The notes under the pieces are model-generated. The model was not told the origin of the DNA. It did no database searches and was given only the letters and a program-made list of their open reading frames with translations. From Lanius collurio (taxonomy: Eukaryota > Chordata > Aves > Passeriformes > Laniidae): a stretch of DNA of 64,000 nt. Each line of letters opens with the position of its first letter. Position 1 is the first letter of the stretch. The stretch covers positions 13,748,431 through 13,812,430 of the forward strand of contig JACBWW010000008.1 of assembly GCA_020086605.1 (NCBI GenBank), given 5' to 3'. The position numbers and the translations under genes are program-made. Positions 38,501 through 49,099 of the stretch are shown here, in pieces.

Positions 38501-41500
38501 AGCTTGCTTTAGAATGAAAGGAAACTTAATTCCAGCACTGGGAATTAAGAAGATTTTGTTTTTAGCTCTCATGTTAATAATTTGGAAAATACATGCCAAA
38601 TCACTGTGTTCTCTCAGTTCTCTCTGAACACAGTTGCAAACTACATTAGGTGTTAGTGTGAATGGATACATTTCAGATGAAATATTTGTACTGAATTATT
38701 AGAGTAGTCTGTATTACAAAATTACTAATAAACATTGCTTCTGGCTCAATTTAGCCTGAACTCAGTGAACCTAACCAGTGGTGAGAAATCGAAAATTCTG
38801 AAATATCCGATGAATGAATCTAACTAATCAAGAAGCCCTGCAGGAAGTAGATGCCAGGATTAATGAGCCAGTGGTTTCACCATGCCATGCTGTTATTTCT
38901 TCACATAAATGCCCTCAGATGAGATTACCTTTGTCATGAAAAGGAGAAAAGGAAGGTTACATACTTTCAACTGACAGGTTAACTGCCATACCTCCATTAC
39001 TGCAAGATACATTTTCATGTGCAGAGATTTTTATTCTGAAAAATGAAAATTTAAATACCACAACACAAATTAAACCACATTTTCATTTCTAAGAGCAGGG
39101 ATCATTGCTGCTAGTACAATAATATAATCTGTGCTGCAATGTTACCTGATCCCTTGCCTTGCACAAACTTTCTTCCCGTATTAGTAATTGCTCAGTGATT
39201 GCAATCTCCAGCAGCGGGCAAGAGCAGATTCTGCCTTCCATGGGGATTTAAGCAGAGGGAGAGAGGAGAGAGAGAGTGTCAAAGCATTTCATCAAGAGAG
39301 CAAATGAAAGGTTCAGTGACATTATCTTTATGTATATTCCTTAGACATTAGGGGTGATGTTGTGTTTAGAGGAAAGTAGAATTACATGAATATGTGCTGA
39401 CGTGGAAATGAATCCATACATAAGAACATAAATCTCAATCTCCTTACACTCTGAGTGGAACATCTTAAGGCTAAAATGCACCTCAACATAAGCAAACAAG
39501 CCCAGCTTGTAACAGCCTCAGTGCCTGGTGTTACCTACTTAGTCAGTAATAGGCTAATTGTTATTCAGCATAACTATTCCCTCTCAATTTATACGGAATT
39601 CACTCATTTATTTTGATCACTTTACATGAATGAAAGAAAGCTGTTCATGTTGTTAGATAGAACTGGTTCGTTCTGTTTAATTTTTATCTTTTAACATCAG
39701 CAAGATTGAGACTTTATAATAAAATAATTCAGACAAAACGTGTAGTATATGTGAGTGAATCCTGTGGTCTCCTTCCTTTCACCCACGTTAAACACATAAG
39801 AGCATCAGCTTAGGTGTTTTATGCTGCAAAGCTTCAGTGGGTGCTAAGGGTACATATAATTTCAAAAATCTCCAGGACTCAGAACACAAGGATCTATTGC
39901 TATGGAAACAAATCAAATTTGTATTAAAGTTGTGTAGGATCAAAAAGCTTTGCTCATAACCAGGACTACGGTTGCATTAGAATATGGAGGAAATGATAGA
40001 TATTTTAGGAGTAAGCATTAAGCCGAAGGACCCTTGTAAGACCCCTTTCACAGAGCTGGAAATGTTCAGTGTCAAGAGTTGGATCTTAGAGGTTGCATCT
40101 CAATCCCCTGCCCCCAGCCAGAGAAAGCATTTTTCTCCACCATTAAAAAAATTTTTAAGATCTTCCATACTGCATTTACGACATTTCTACATCATAAAGC
40201 TGTCTTGGTTATGGCAATATAAAGCAGCTGTAAAAATTACATGCTTGTAAACAACCTTCTATACATTTGGAAGAAGTAAAGTGAGATTCGCACTCTTCTG
40301 CATGTAAGTGGAGACTTTTTGCTCTCCTAGCAGGCCACAGTACGGGGAAGAGAAGACTGTGAACAGGGAAGACCAAGGGACATCCCAGCTAGGCTGCTAC
40401 TCCCTTTGGCCCATGCAAGGTGACCCATTGGATAGGGAAGCTGGAGGTACTCTAACCAGCTCTGCTCTATAAGGCACCCTGTGTGCCCACATCTTTGATG
40501 GCTGATCTAAAGTGATCACAAACTTCTGTCTCAGAGCTAAGCCTGTGTGTAGAGAGGCAGCTGCTCCCCAAGGCTGGGCTAGAGGGAGGGCTGGAAGGAG
40601 AGACAGAACATGGTGACTCCTTTCCCCAGGTGCTACCATGGTATGGATTGGGGTATGGGACCTCTGTTGCCTAGCCTAGACTACCTCAGGTTGAGCGTCC
40701 TGGGTTGTTTCAGCACCTGCAGGAGCGGACTCCTGCAGAAGGGCGTAGGGCTGTTTCCTCAGGTGACTCCCAGAGGACTCACTCGTGGTCTGGATCACCA
40801 ATAATTTATTCTGCTTTTATTTCTCTTTTAAATTAAATATGCATATGTAATATGCACTTAGGAGCGGGCAAGGACCCTTCTGCGGGTGCCTATGGAGTCG
40901 GGCACTCTCAGGTGTGTAATTAAGAGGTGTGTAATTGATGTACAAGGAGAAGAGATCTCAGTGTATTGCATAAAAGGCAAGGGCAAGGGGGGAAGAAGGA
41001 AAAAAGAAGCCCAAACCTGGCTGTATGATGCTTGGAAATGTACTGCACTTCTTTTTCCCACCATATCAAAGTTTGCAGAGGAGTAAACTGTGTGTTCTCT
41101 CTTCCATGGGGTTCGCTTCGCCAGCAGCCAGTGGCCTCATTTCACGTTCGGGAAAAACAAATCATCCCTCCACTGCCTACCTGCCCCGGCCTCCTGCTAA
41201 CTCACTCTTCTTCACCCCTTGCCCCTGTCTGCTTCACCACGGAAGCAGTTCATTACTTGCAGTTTAAAGGCCAACCACACAGAAAGATTAACAAAAGTTT
41301 ATTAATCATGAAGTATTAAAATTGTGACAAGTGAAAGGCATCAATGCAAAGTTAAGCAAGCAAACTATCCCCAAACTTGTGACAAAGGACTCAGTGAATA
41401 CCACAGAAGGAAGTCCTGTCTTTTTTTTTTTTTTTTTGCCTGCAGTTGAAGACACCTCTCATATCTCACACGCCACATCAAAATCTATAATTCTTCATAT

Positions 41501-41515
41501 CACATACTGAAAATG
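35590..41515. other. Intergenic DNA downstream of OTP
   Basis: No coding exon is supported. Short tetranucleotide repeats occur near 35649-35663 (AATG type) and 37914-37927 (AAAT type), and a T run lies at 41421-41437. Non-repetitive AT-rich stretches at 38990-39160 and 39540-39760 could be regulatory. Frames near 40397-41319 overlap on both strands and have no domain. Confidence 0.55.
38051..38100 (+). repeat. 25-bp tandem duplication, two copies
   Basis: The unit CTTATCTCTTCAGAAAAGGA plus five bases (38051-38075) is followed directly by a near-copy (38076-38100) with compensating single-base insertion and deletion. It is a simple slippage-type duplication with no evident function. Confidence 0.75.
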
Positions 41516-41517
41516 AT

Positions 41518-41601
41518 TTTATTTATCCATTCACATTAACTTGATATAAACGTGTCCGGAAAAGTCAAGTAATATGTTTTATATTAGCTCAAACATTTAT
41601 T
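41518..41601 (-). terminator. OTP: Poly(A) signals for OTP
   Basis: On the minus strand the first canonical AATAAA downstream of the OTP stop codon lies at 41596-41601, and a second lies at 41518-41523. If the first is used, the 3' UTR is about 980 bases. Motif presence is seen; usage is inferred. Confidence 0.45.
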
Positions 41602-42561
41602 AAGTAACCCAAAATTCAATAAATAAGCACAGACAATAAGTTAAAACATATCACGAATCGACCAGTATGTAACAAGAATGCTTTATCTACACAAAACATC
41701 CTATTTCACATCGTTTGTTCATTCCTCCAGCGGCCCTGCCCTGCGGCGGGGTGACCGGCACATGCAGGCGGGCGGGCCGCGAGGCCGAGCCGGGCCGGGC
41801 CGAGCCGGGCCAGGCGGGGCGGGGGGCGCGGCGGCGCCTCCGCCGGCGCTGCGGAGGGACAATAGCAGCAGGAACGTAAATAAATGCGTAAATAAAGGTA
41901 GGGAGGATCGGCAACTCAACTGTCACGAAATCAAAGATCCGAAAAAGGGAAGCGCTCTTGCGCGCTTTTTTCTTCCCCCTTTTATCCCCTTTGTTTTTAC
42001 AAAAAGAAGCTTTTAGTTTTTTTTTCTCTTTTCCCCATCACATTCGCTCTCGCTCATCAATGCTTAACCAAAATGGATTTGATTCTCTCTGGGGTCTCCG
42101 TGTCGTTTCGCGAACCCGCCCGGCCGCCCCCCGACGGCGCCCTCGCAGCTGAAGGAGCCGGCAGCAGGTCGCCACTCCTAAATAAACCATAAAAATAATA
42201 AAAACAGAAACAAAAAGGCATTTCTTTGCAAAGCCAAAGCCGGACGGGCGGACGGCGGGAGAGCCGGGTCGTGGCGACGGAGGGAAGCAGAGCCGGACTC
42301 GGGGCGGCCCCGAGTCCTCCCGCCGCCGGGCGGAGCGGACCGCGGGGCACAGGGGTGCGCGGGTGATGCGCGGGGATGGAGGGGGCTTGGGGAGGATCGA
42401 GGGGTGTTTCTCGGCCCACAAACCAGTCTGTTGGTGTCTGATTTCAGATCCTGAGTCGACTCCCTGGTAAGTCGGGTGGGGGAAGGCGGGGGCCTGGCGC
42501 CGGCCGGCTGCGCGGGGGCGCGCCCGCGCGGCGGGGGCGGCGCGGGGCGAGGCGCCGGCCA
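41580..42561 (-). other. OTP: OTP 3' untranslated region (predicted)
   Basis: Minus-strand sequence between the TAA stop and the first AATAAA. The proximal half is very GC- and CpG-rich and belongs to the exon 3 CpG island. It is interrupted by a U-rich segment at about 42178-42225, which on the transcript contains AUUUUU and UUUAUUU elements that could act as AU-rich stability elements. The distal part is AT-rich. The exact end is unknown. Confidence 0.5.
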
Positions 42562-43092
42562 TTAGGTGAAACTCATGGAGACTGTGTGCTCTAGTGCTTT
42601 GCGGCGGAGGGAGGCGATGCTGGTTCCCCGCCACACGTCGCTGCTGTCCGGGGAGCTGCAGAGCTGGGGCGAGCCCGTCACGTTGCTGGGGCCGGGCAGG
42701 GAGGCGGGCACCATGCCGGGGAAGGCGGGCTGGTAGAGGTGGGACTGCAGCCCGGCGCCGTTGGAGCCCGCCAGGCTGTTGGAGAGGCCCATGGAGTTGG
42801 GCGGCGGGCCGGCCGCCAGGCTGCACTGGGACAGGGACTGCGCCATGGCTTGCTGCCGTCCCAGCGCCGGCGGCAGCGGCAGCTGCGACACGCCGGGCAT
42901 GGCGGCGGCGGCCCAGCGCGTGTCGTTGGCGTGGAAGGAGCACAGGCTGTCCCCCATGGCGGCGGCGGCGGCGGCGGCGGCCGAGGGGAACTGCGGCAGC
43001 CCCGGCGTCGGCAGCAGCGTGCCCGGGGCGCGGAACACGTTCGTGGTCTTCTTGCGTTTCTTCCACTTGGCGCGGCGGTTCTGGAACCAGAC
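42562..43092 (-). CDS. OTP: OTP exon 3 (homeodomain end, OAR, stop)
   Basis: The exon begins after a CCCGCAG acceptor and continues in phase 0 with Val-Trp-Phe-Gln-Asn-Arg-Arg, the third helix of the homeodomain and its DNA-recognition core. It then gives the basic run KWKKRKK, a Pro/Ala/Ser-rich transactivation region with eight consecutive GCC alanine codons (42958-42981), and the C-terminal OAR motif ending Ser-Met-Ser-Phe-Thr before TAA at 42562-42564. The OAR motif modulates DNA binding or activation in paired-like factors. The coding part is 531 bases including the stop. Extreme GC content creates long false frames on all other phases and the opposite strand. Confidence 0.97.
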   Translation of the reverse strand, partial: VWFQNRRAKWKKRKKTTNVFRAPGTLLPTPGLPQFPSAAAAAAAAMGDSLCSFHANDTRWAAAAMPGVSQLPLPPALGRQQAMAQSLSQCSLAAGPPPNSMGLSNSLAGSNGAGLQSHLYQPAFPGMVPASLPGPSNVTGSPQLCSSPDSSDVWRGTSIASLRRKALEHTVSMSFT

Positions 43093-46000
43093 CTGCGGGC
43101 GGCGGGCAGCGACACGCTCCGTTAGCCACCACCACCCCCCGCGGCCGGGGGCCCCCGCGGGACCCCCGCCCCGGCACCCGCCGCCCCCCTGAGCCTCGTC
43201 CCCGCGGGCCACGGCAGCTCTTCACGCCCGCAGTCCCACGCGTGTCCCCGTCACAGGTTGACGAAACCGCTGGAACTTTTAATAACGAAATCGATCGATT
43301 TGTCCGTCCCGGGCGGAAGACTGCAGGAGAGGAGCCTAGCCTTCCACGAAAAAAGGGGGAGGAAAAAAAGAAAGAAAAAAAAGAAGCAAGAAAACCCGAC
43401 CAGCCTACGGCCCTGGGCCTTGCGTGGACGCGTTCCCGAGCCGCCTTCGGGGCGCGGCGGACGGAGAGCCCTGCCCCGGGCCAGCCGCCTCTCCCCGTGC
43501 CGCCGGGGCCCGGCCAGGAAACCCTCGTACCAAACCACCCGCATTTGGGTTTAAAAAAAAACCCAAAACGTAACAAAACCAAACCTGTATCAACAAAAGC
43601 AGAGGTGGTTTAGGTGAGTGGGTGCCCGTGGTGGCACCGTGGCAGGGACGACGGGGTGGGTCTCGCCGCACCGCGGCCGAAAGCAGCTGAGACTGTCGTA
43701 AGCTCGGAGGACGCGCGTCCACCTGAAATCCGAGGGAGCGCAGTGCCCCGATCTGCCGGATTCCACCGTCTCAGCCTCCATACGCGGACTGAGAAAGGTG
43801 GACGCCCATTAGCTGGAATGAACGGCCGTGAGGGAGCTAAATATTATATGAATAATCGAAAAATCGCGTTCAATTATGTTTTAGGGTTAATAGTCAAATT
43901 GCAGCTACAAAATCTTTTTATGTTTCATGGTTTGCTGGTGGTGTAAAGAATCTCCATCAGGTCTGATCGCCTAAGTTCATAGCTACGCTGTACATGCTTT
44001 TAAAATGTGAATGTTTCCAGTTGAAAACTGGTGCATGACAGATTAAAATGCAAGGAAAACCTGGGGGAGATTTTGAAAATGCACACATGACAACTCTAGA
44101 AATATATTAACCATGAGCATTTGGCAACTTTGAACTCCTTTTAAAATGCAACTAGCTCCTGAAAATTATTAATACAACAGTGAGAATCTAATGGAGGTTG
44201 GAATCTAAAAATCTACCTTTATGATATCTGCTGTTACAGTAATATAGACATACTGTAAATGTATTTTAAAATATATAGCCCATTTAATTCCCCAGCTATA
44301 AACGGGTGAGAGAGAGTGAAAGCAATAGCGAGAAGGGGAGACAATATCACTTTTTTTCTTCTTCTCTTTTTTAATTTTCCTATTTTTTTCTTTTTTCTTC
44401 CTTTTTTCCTTTTTTTTTTTTTTTTTTTTTTTGAGAAGCCGAAGCTTTATGAAGATCTCATTGGAATCTAGCAGATGATTAATGTGAAGATTTGGGAGGA
44501 AATCTGGAGAGCTGTATTAAAGCTCAGATCTCAGGTTCATTTCGATCAGCCAGCCGTGAACTCTGGGCCGAATTCATTACACTTTAATAGTGCTGGGAGA
44601 GGAAGAAAATGCAATTTCTCATTCCATTAGAAAACTAGAAAATACTCTCAGCTTGTCCCCTATTAAGATGTGGCAGGTGACGGGACCATTGTGGGGGACA
44701 CGGTCAATGGAATTACAGCACATTATTTTTGTTCGTATAAAATATTGGAAGGCAAGCCTGACTGTGCAGAAGTTATTTCACTGATTTAGTTTTTATGTAA
44801 ATAAAATATTGAAAGTTAATTAATCCGTGCTAGAGACTAATGATTATGCTTATTATATTGCATTTGATCGCGTAATTTGCATGATTCTCGCATTGCTGCT
44901 TAATAAGCCATTCCAGGTTATAAATAATTCTGAAATTGGTTTCTAATAATGGCGTGCTATAAAAAGAATGGTTTTATTACAGCAGCTCGAAAAGCAGAGC
45001 AATATCAGATGTGGAATTGGACTCCCGTTTAAGCGTCAGCCAGTTTAATAATTATTTAAATGTATCATATACATTAAATATGGATCTAAAATAAGGAAAG
45101 TGGTGATTTATCCTGGCATCTAAAACCCTTAAAAACATATACAGACGCTATAAATTAAGCATTTGGGGCATTCCTTAATCAGTGTGGAGCCCACTTACTG
45201 AAAAGAATGTATAGGCTATCTGTTAACTATAAAGAAAACTGTAAAGTACTTGTATAAGAATCTAAACTAATTACTATTTAATTTAAATTTGATCAAGGAG
45301 CAGTGATACATCGGATTGTGAAGTAAATATATTAATTTTTTTTGCCTTAGATTACATAATGTTAATCATTTTGAAGTGTTAATTAAGAAGGTTATGTTGA
45401 TCTGATTACTTTTTAAATTACAAAACATTATTGTAAAAAATATTTAAATTGACACTCTATTAAACTGTTTTTATCAGCAGTCTCGAGCTATTAGCATTGG
45501 TTTAAGATTATGCCAAGGCCATTAAAACACTTTGTCTTTCTTCCTACGAATTTCTTCGATGTGCTGTTAGAAAATAACTATTTCCATTTTATATTTTACT
45601 TCATTTACCGCACTCCTAATATTGAAATTGGTATCATTAACCTTTGGGAAACCCAATAAAGTTTAATAGACCTCGTTTTCTTTTTTTCATAGAGTCAGTT
45701 GTCCAATTATATTTTATTTGTGAATCTAATTTCTTTTTTAATTTAAACTAATTATAGATCTGTGTAGGCTGAGTAAAATTGTTTTACTTTTTAGAAGCAG
45801 ACGTGCTTTTTCTGTCACATTCAAGAACAAGATCTGTTTTCCTTCATTAAAACGCTCATTTAGGGATTTCTCTTGATGTGTCTTTATTTAGCTCAGGAGC
45901 CTACGCTTGCCGAGAGTGATTTTGAGCAGTGCCTGCGCTGAAGTGCGGCGGCAGTCCCGGTGCACGGTACTGAGCTGGGGCGCGCATCCCACAAGTGCTT

Positions 46001-48328
46001 CTATTGTGCAAGGCTTTCACTCCTCGGAATGGACTCATCTGGGAAGTCGCTAAAATAACCTTATACACACAAAAGCTGCATCTGAGCAGTCTAGCGCTTT
46101 GAACCTTCTCCCCCTTTACCAAATTTCGTTTGCATTTATTTGCTTAAATAGTCTCCTACTGTCCTGTGTGAAGGACAGTATATATGTCTATGTACATATG
46201 TGTATATATATATGTATTTTAGAGAACAAAGTGCACCCTAGATGTTGAAGTTACTCACTACCCCTGCCATCTACAGGCATTTTAAAAGCCAGTATGGGGA
46301 AACTCCGAGTCCAAACACAACTGCCTTTTAGCGAAGTGCTTTTTTTACGAGCCAATATGCCTTTCCTCGCAGCCCACTTCTGCTCTCAAGGCGGTGGGCT
46401 CCGGCGGACGCCCCTTCCCGGCGGTGCCGCGGCCGTGCCGCCGTCAGCACCCTGGACAGGGGCCCTGGCGTCGGCTCCCTGGACAGCTGCCCCGCGGTCG
46501 CCACCGGACTCCGCTCCGGTGGAAAAGGAGTCATTCCCGGGAGGTTCGGCTCGACCCTTAGCGCCGGGCTATTGCGAGGACTGAGACTGTTCTTCTCGGG
46601 CTGTCCCTTCCCGGACTCTTTCCTGCCGCGGGTCGGGCTGTGGAGCTGAGGGAAGCTCAGCCTGCGCCTCGCTCAGGACCACCGCGCTGCAGGTGGGTAG
46701 GATAGAGGACAAGGGGGCACGCCAAGGAGACAGCTTTGAGGAAAGGGGAGCGACGCATGTCTGATTTCAAGGCTTCCTGACCAAACTGTTGCTTTCAGGA
46801 GTGGGTTATTTCCCACGCCGTCGGGCTGAGGTTTGGGGCACCCACCCCCCTCCCCGTTGTGCCTGGCCTCGCCGCCAGCCGGCCGTGCCGCCGTCGGTGC
46901 GACCAGGGAAGGGCCGGCAGGCGCTGCGCGGGGGCGGCTTTTCATACCTGCACCCGGGACTCGGTGAGACCGATGCGCAGGGCCAGCTCCTCCCTCATGA
47001 AGATGTCCGGATAGTGGGTCTTGGCGAAGCTCCTCTCCAGCTCGTTGAGCTGCGCCGGCGTGAAGCGGGTGCGGTGCCGCTTCTGCTTCTGCTGACCCTG
47101 CTGCTGCCCGGCCTGGCTGGGGTTCTGGCCGCCCTGCTGGCCTTGCTGCTTGTCAGGGTCTTTGGCGCTGACGGCTAGGGAGCTGGGGTTGGATCCCACG
47201 GTGGTGATGTCGTCTCCCGGCAGCAGGGTGGTCCCTTCCACCGTGTCCGAGTTGGGAGCCATGTCTCCCGGGTGTCCCCCCGGATCCGAGCCCCCTACGC
47301 CCAGCCGACACTTCACAGCCTCTCGGTGTCCCAGCAGCTCGGCCGCATCTTTCATCCCTGCGGAAGCAAAGGAGCGGTAGTCACTCGCCTGCAGCTGAGC
47401 ATGGATCCGTCAGAGCCGCTCTCCAGTGCATTGAACTGGCGAGAGACATCCAATCACCGCCACCGCCTCCGCCCCGCCGTCCCCCGGCCGGCCGCCCGCC
47501 AGACCCGCAGCCCTTCTCGGCTCCACGACACACAGAGACCCTGGCCTGGCACGACCCGGGCAGAGGGGAGAAAACTTTACATCGAGCAGCTCCTCTTCCT
47601 GCTGAATTAACCAGTTCCCTGCCCGGCCTCCCCTTGCGAGACCAAGGGAAGGGAAGAGAGGGAGAGCAAGTTTTCCCGGGTTCAACTTGGATTTTCCAGC
47701 GGAGCTGGTAAGAGAAAGAGACGGAGAGAAAGAAGTAAGGCTCGAACCGCCCTGCTGCCGGGAGCATTACCTCCCCGACAGATGCGCGGGGACCTCGGTC
47801 AGTATTGCCGATCTTTCCCCTCTCCTCCCTCCGTTTCTCTAAAGAAACTCATGAATAACCATAAATAGATAGATACAGATATTTCTCCCTCTTTTTAGAA
47901 GGCAAAGAAGGAGGGAGAAAAGCAAACGGGCGAGCAAGAAAAGGCCACACAGAAGTCCGTAAACACCACAGAGCTCATCTGTACTAAAATAATAATCATC
48001 ATAATAATAATGTGTAGGTACGTATATAAAAACTGGGGAAAGAAAAATTAAATGATCCACAACTCGCTGTAGATCTACATACTCCGTAGGTCTCACTCTC
48101 TCTTCTTTTTCTATGTTAAATCAAATTAAACTTTAATACAGTACAATTACTTTTAAAGGAATTAGCCCATTTAGATCGCATTAAGGTAAAATAAGGAACA
48201 AATTGTCAATTTCCTGCCCCGGCTTCCTCCCCGCTCGCCGCCGCCGCCGGTGCAGCCGCCGCGGGGCGGGGGGGTGCCGGGGGAAACTCACCGAGACGGG
48301 CGTCCAGGAGGTCGGCGTGAGACAGCAT
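42562..48328 (-). CDS. OTP: Orthopedia homeobox transcription factor (whole gene)
   Basis: Three exons (48328-48292, 47357-46948, 43092-42562) splice to a 978-base frame encoding 325 residues, the length I recall for mammalian OTP. OTP is a nuclear paired-class homeodomain activator. With SIM1 it specifies hypothalamic neuroendocrine cells that make oxytocin-family, TRH, CRH and somatostatin peptides. The protein starts [14 protein letters not shown] Gln-rich linker follows at about 82-104, then the homeodomain at 104-163 with Gln at homeodomain position 50 and the invariant W48, F49, N51 and R53. An eight-alanine tract lies near residue 200, and the OAR motif is at 306-319. Introns are GT-AG, and the second splits the homeodomain between positions 46 and 47, as in many paired-type genes. 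No frameshift is present. Confidence 0.97.
44350..44432. repeat. Polypyrimidine / poly(T) tract in intron 2
   Basis: About 83 bases of nearly pure C/T on the plus strand, ending in a 24-base T run. On the OTP sense strand it is polypurine. Such tracts vary in length and can adopt triplex structure. Confidence 0.9.
44440..45180. promoter_or_regulatory. Candidate intronic enhancer (CNE) of OTP
   Basis: Non-repetitive sequence with no open frame and high motif density. It has a perfect POU octamer (ATTTGCAT, 44875-44882), several TTAAT/ATTA cores and TTAATTAA at about 44817-44824. It includes unusual CpG-containing words (for example GATCGCGTAATTTG) that normally decay in AT-rich DNA, suggesting constraint. 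It lies inside the gene of a brain-patterning factor, where ultraconserved enhancers are common. Conservation is inferred from texture only. Confidence 0.45.
45185..45890. promoter_or_regulatory. AT-rich intronic block, possible second CNE
   Basis: Continues the AT-rich interior of OTP intron 2 with many TAATTA/TTAATT cores, for example near 45270-45290, 45330-45370 and 45735-45755. There are no simple repeats or frames. It may be one regulatory unit with the block to its left. Support is texture only. Confidence 0.3.
46176..46218. repeat. TA/TG-rich simple repeat
   Basis: Short low-complexity run of TATATG and TATATA units inside OTP intron 2. Confidence 0.7.
46370..47560. promoter_or_regulatory. 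CpG-rich region over OTP exon 2
   Basis: CpG-dense sequence spans exon 2 and its flanks. Intragenic CpG islands over exons of developmental transcription factors are typical Polycomb-targeted, unmethylated domains. No separate promoter elements are clear. Confidence 0.6.
46948..47357 (-). CDS. OTP: OTP exon 2 (N-terminal region and most of homeodomain)
   Basis: A 410-base exon between a TTCCGCAG acceptor and a CAG|GTATGA donor. It completes the split glycine codon (G|GG) left by exon 1 and continues Met-Lys-Asp-Ala-Ala-Glu-Leu-Leu. The following stretch is Gly/Ser/Asp-rich, with a Gln-rich linker before the homeodomain. Homeodomain positions 1-46 lie here, including F8, L16, F20 and the first two helices. 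Met14 of the protein, just inside this exon, is an alternative start, but exon 1 gives the expected N-terminus. Confidence 0.97.
47358..48291 (-). other. OTP: OTP intron 1
   Basis: A 934-base GT-AG intron in phase 1. The donor is CTCG|GTGAGT at 48291-48286 and the acceptor TTCCGCAG ends at 47358. Part of its 5' end (48258-48291) is included in the palindrome described below. An ATA/ATC-rich simple stretch lies at about 47985-48015. Confidence 0.92.
48292..48328 (-). CDS. OTP: OTP exon 1 coding part (start codon)
   Basis: 37 coding bases from ATG at 48328 encode [13 protein letters not shown], the N-terminus I recall for vertebrate OTP. The last base is the first position of Gly13. Kozak context has a purine at -3. 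The exon continues upstream as 5' UTR to at least 48416, where the sequence reflects into its own inverted copy. I chose this copy, not the plus-strand copy at 48505-48541, because it is contiguous with and in the same orientation as exon 2. Confidence 0.93.
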
Positions 48329-48504
48329 CGCGCACCGCTCCAGGGCGAAGGCTGTTCCCCCCCAAATTTTAGCGGCCTTAAGTTATTTAAAATAGATATA
48401 AGATATGAGATATATATATATATCTCATATCTTATATCTATTTTAAATAACTTAAGGCCGCTAAAATTTGGGGGGGAACAGCCTTCGCCCTGGAGCGGTG
48501 CGCG

Positions 48505-48541
48505 ATGCTGTCTCACGCCGACCTCCTGGACGCCCGTCTCG
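48505..48541 (+). pseudogene. Inverted duplicate of OTP exon 1
   Basis: Mirror copy of the first 37 coding bases and of the GTGAGT donor, on the plus strand and followed by the gap. No exon 2 exists downstream on this strand, so it cannot make OTP. It is probably not real DNA at this location; see the palindrome entry. Confidence 0.85.
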
Positions 48542-48575
48542 GTGAGTTTCCCCCGGCACCCCCCCGCCCCGCGGC

Positions 48576-48826
48576 NNNNNNNNNNNNNNNNNNNNNNNNN
48601 NNNNNNNNNNNNNNNNNNNNNNNNNNNNNNNNNNNNNNNNNNNNNNNNNNNNNNNNNNNNNNNNNNNNNNNNNNNNNNNNNNNNNNNNNNNNNNNNNNNN
48701 NNNNNNNNNNNNNNNNNNNNNNNNNNNNNNNNNNNNNNNNNNNNNNNNNNNNNNNNNNNNNNNNNNNNNNNNNNNNNNNNNNNNNNNNNNNNNNNNNNNN
48801 NNNNNNNNNNNNNNNNNNNNNNNNNN
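48576..48826. other. Assembly gap (251 N)
   Basis: An unresolved run of N located immediately upstream of OTP exon 1. The core promoter and transcription start of OTP probably lie in or next to this gap. Confidence 0.99.
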
Positions 48827-49095
48827 GGGAGCGGCAGGGGAGACCTCGGCCAGGCTCTCACCCACTCGAGCCCCGACGGCTGCTGGGCGTCGAGGAAAGA
48901 GAAACTTGCCCGAGTTCCCGCAGCGGGCCGCGTTGCACAGGCTCGCCCGGCCCCCGGGACTGCCGGCCACCTTGGCCCTGCCCCGCCCTGTGCCGAAGCA
49001 GCGCGCAACGAGGGGCAAGGGAGCCCAGTATCATGCGTCCCGGCCGCCCGGGGAGCTCTGCCTCCCGGCCCGGGATTTAAACGCTCGTAAGCTCT
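48827..49095. promoter_or_regulatory. GC-rich OTP promoter-proximal region
   Basis: CpG-dense sequence on the far side of the gap, changing abruptly to AT-rich DNA at about 49095. It is probably the distal half of the OTP promoter CpG island. No TATA box or start site can be assigned because the gap separates it from exon 1. Confidence 0.5.
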
Positions 49096-49099
49096 ATTT

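Larger units (their letters stand above)
43093..46947 (-). other. OTP: OTP intron 2
   Basis: A 3855-base GT-AG intron in phase 0, with donor CAG|GTATGA at the exon 2 side and acceptor CCCGCAG|GT at exon 3. GC-rich ends flank an AT-rich interior at about 43820-45890. The interior is dense in homeodomain cores and carries a long pyrimidine/T tract. No internal coding exon is supported. Confidence 0.9.
48258..48575. repeat. Perfect 318-bp palindrome over OTP exon 1
   Basis: The two 159-base arms (48258-48416 and 48417-48575) are exact reverse complements with no spacer and no mismatch in my base-by-base check. The centre lies in GATATATATATATATC. The arms contain OTP 5' UTR, exon 1, the splice donor and the start of intron 1. 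The right arm ends at the first N of the gap. A perfect foldback at a gap edge in GC-rich promoter DNA is most simply a read or assembly artefact. A true inverted duplication cannot be excluded. Confidence 0.97.

Noticed and set aside
41687..42152. Frames in the OTP 3' UTR
   Set aside because: Composition-driven, with poly-Arg/Ala/Pro content; they lie outside the supported OTP coding exons.
42594..43613. 339-codon plus-strand frame opposite OTP exon 3, and other long frames at 42038-43582
   Set aside because: GC-rich shadows of the real exon. They have Arg/Pro/Ala-biased composition, no domain, and cross intron sequence.
48181..49090. Long frames of 185-295 codons crossing 48181-49090 on both strands
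   Set aside because: They read through the N gap and the palindrome, and the two strands give the same peptide because the sequence is self-complementary.
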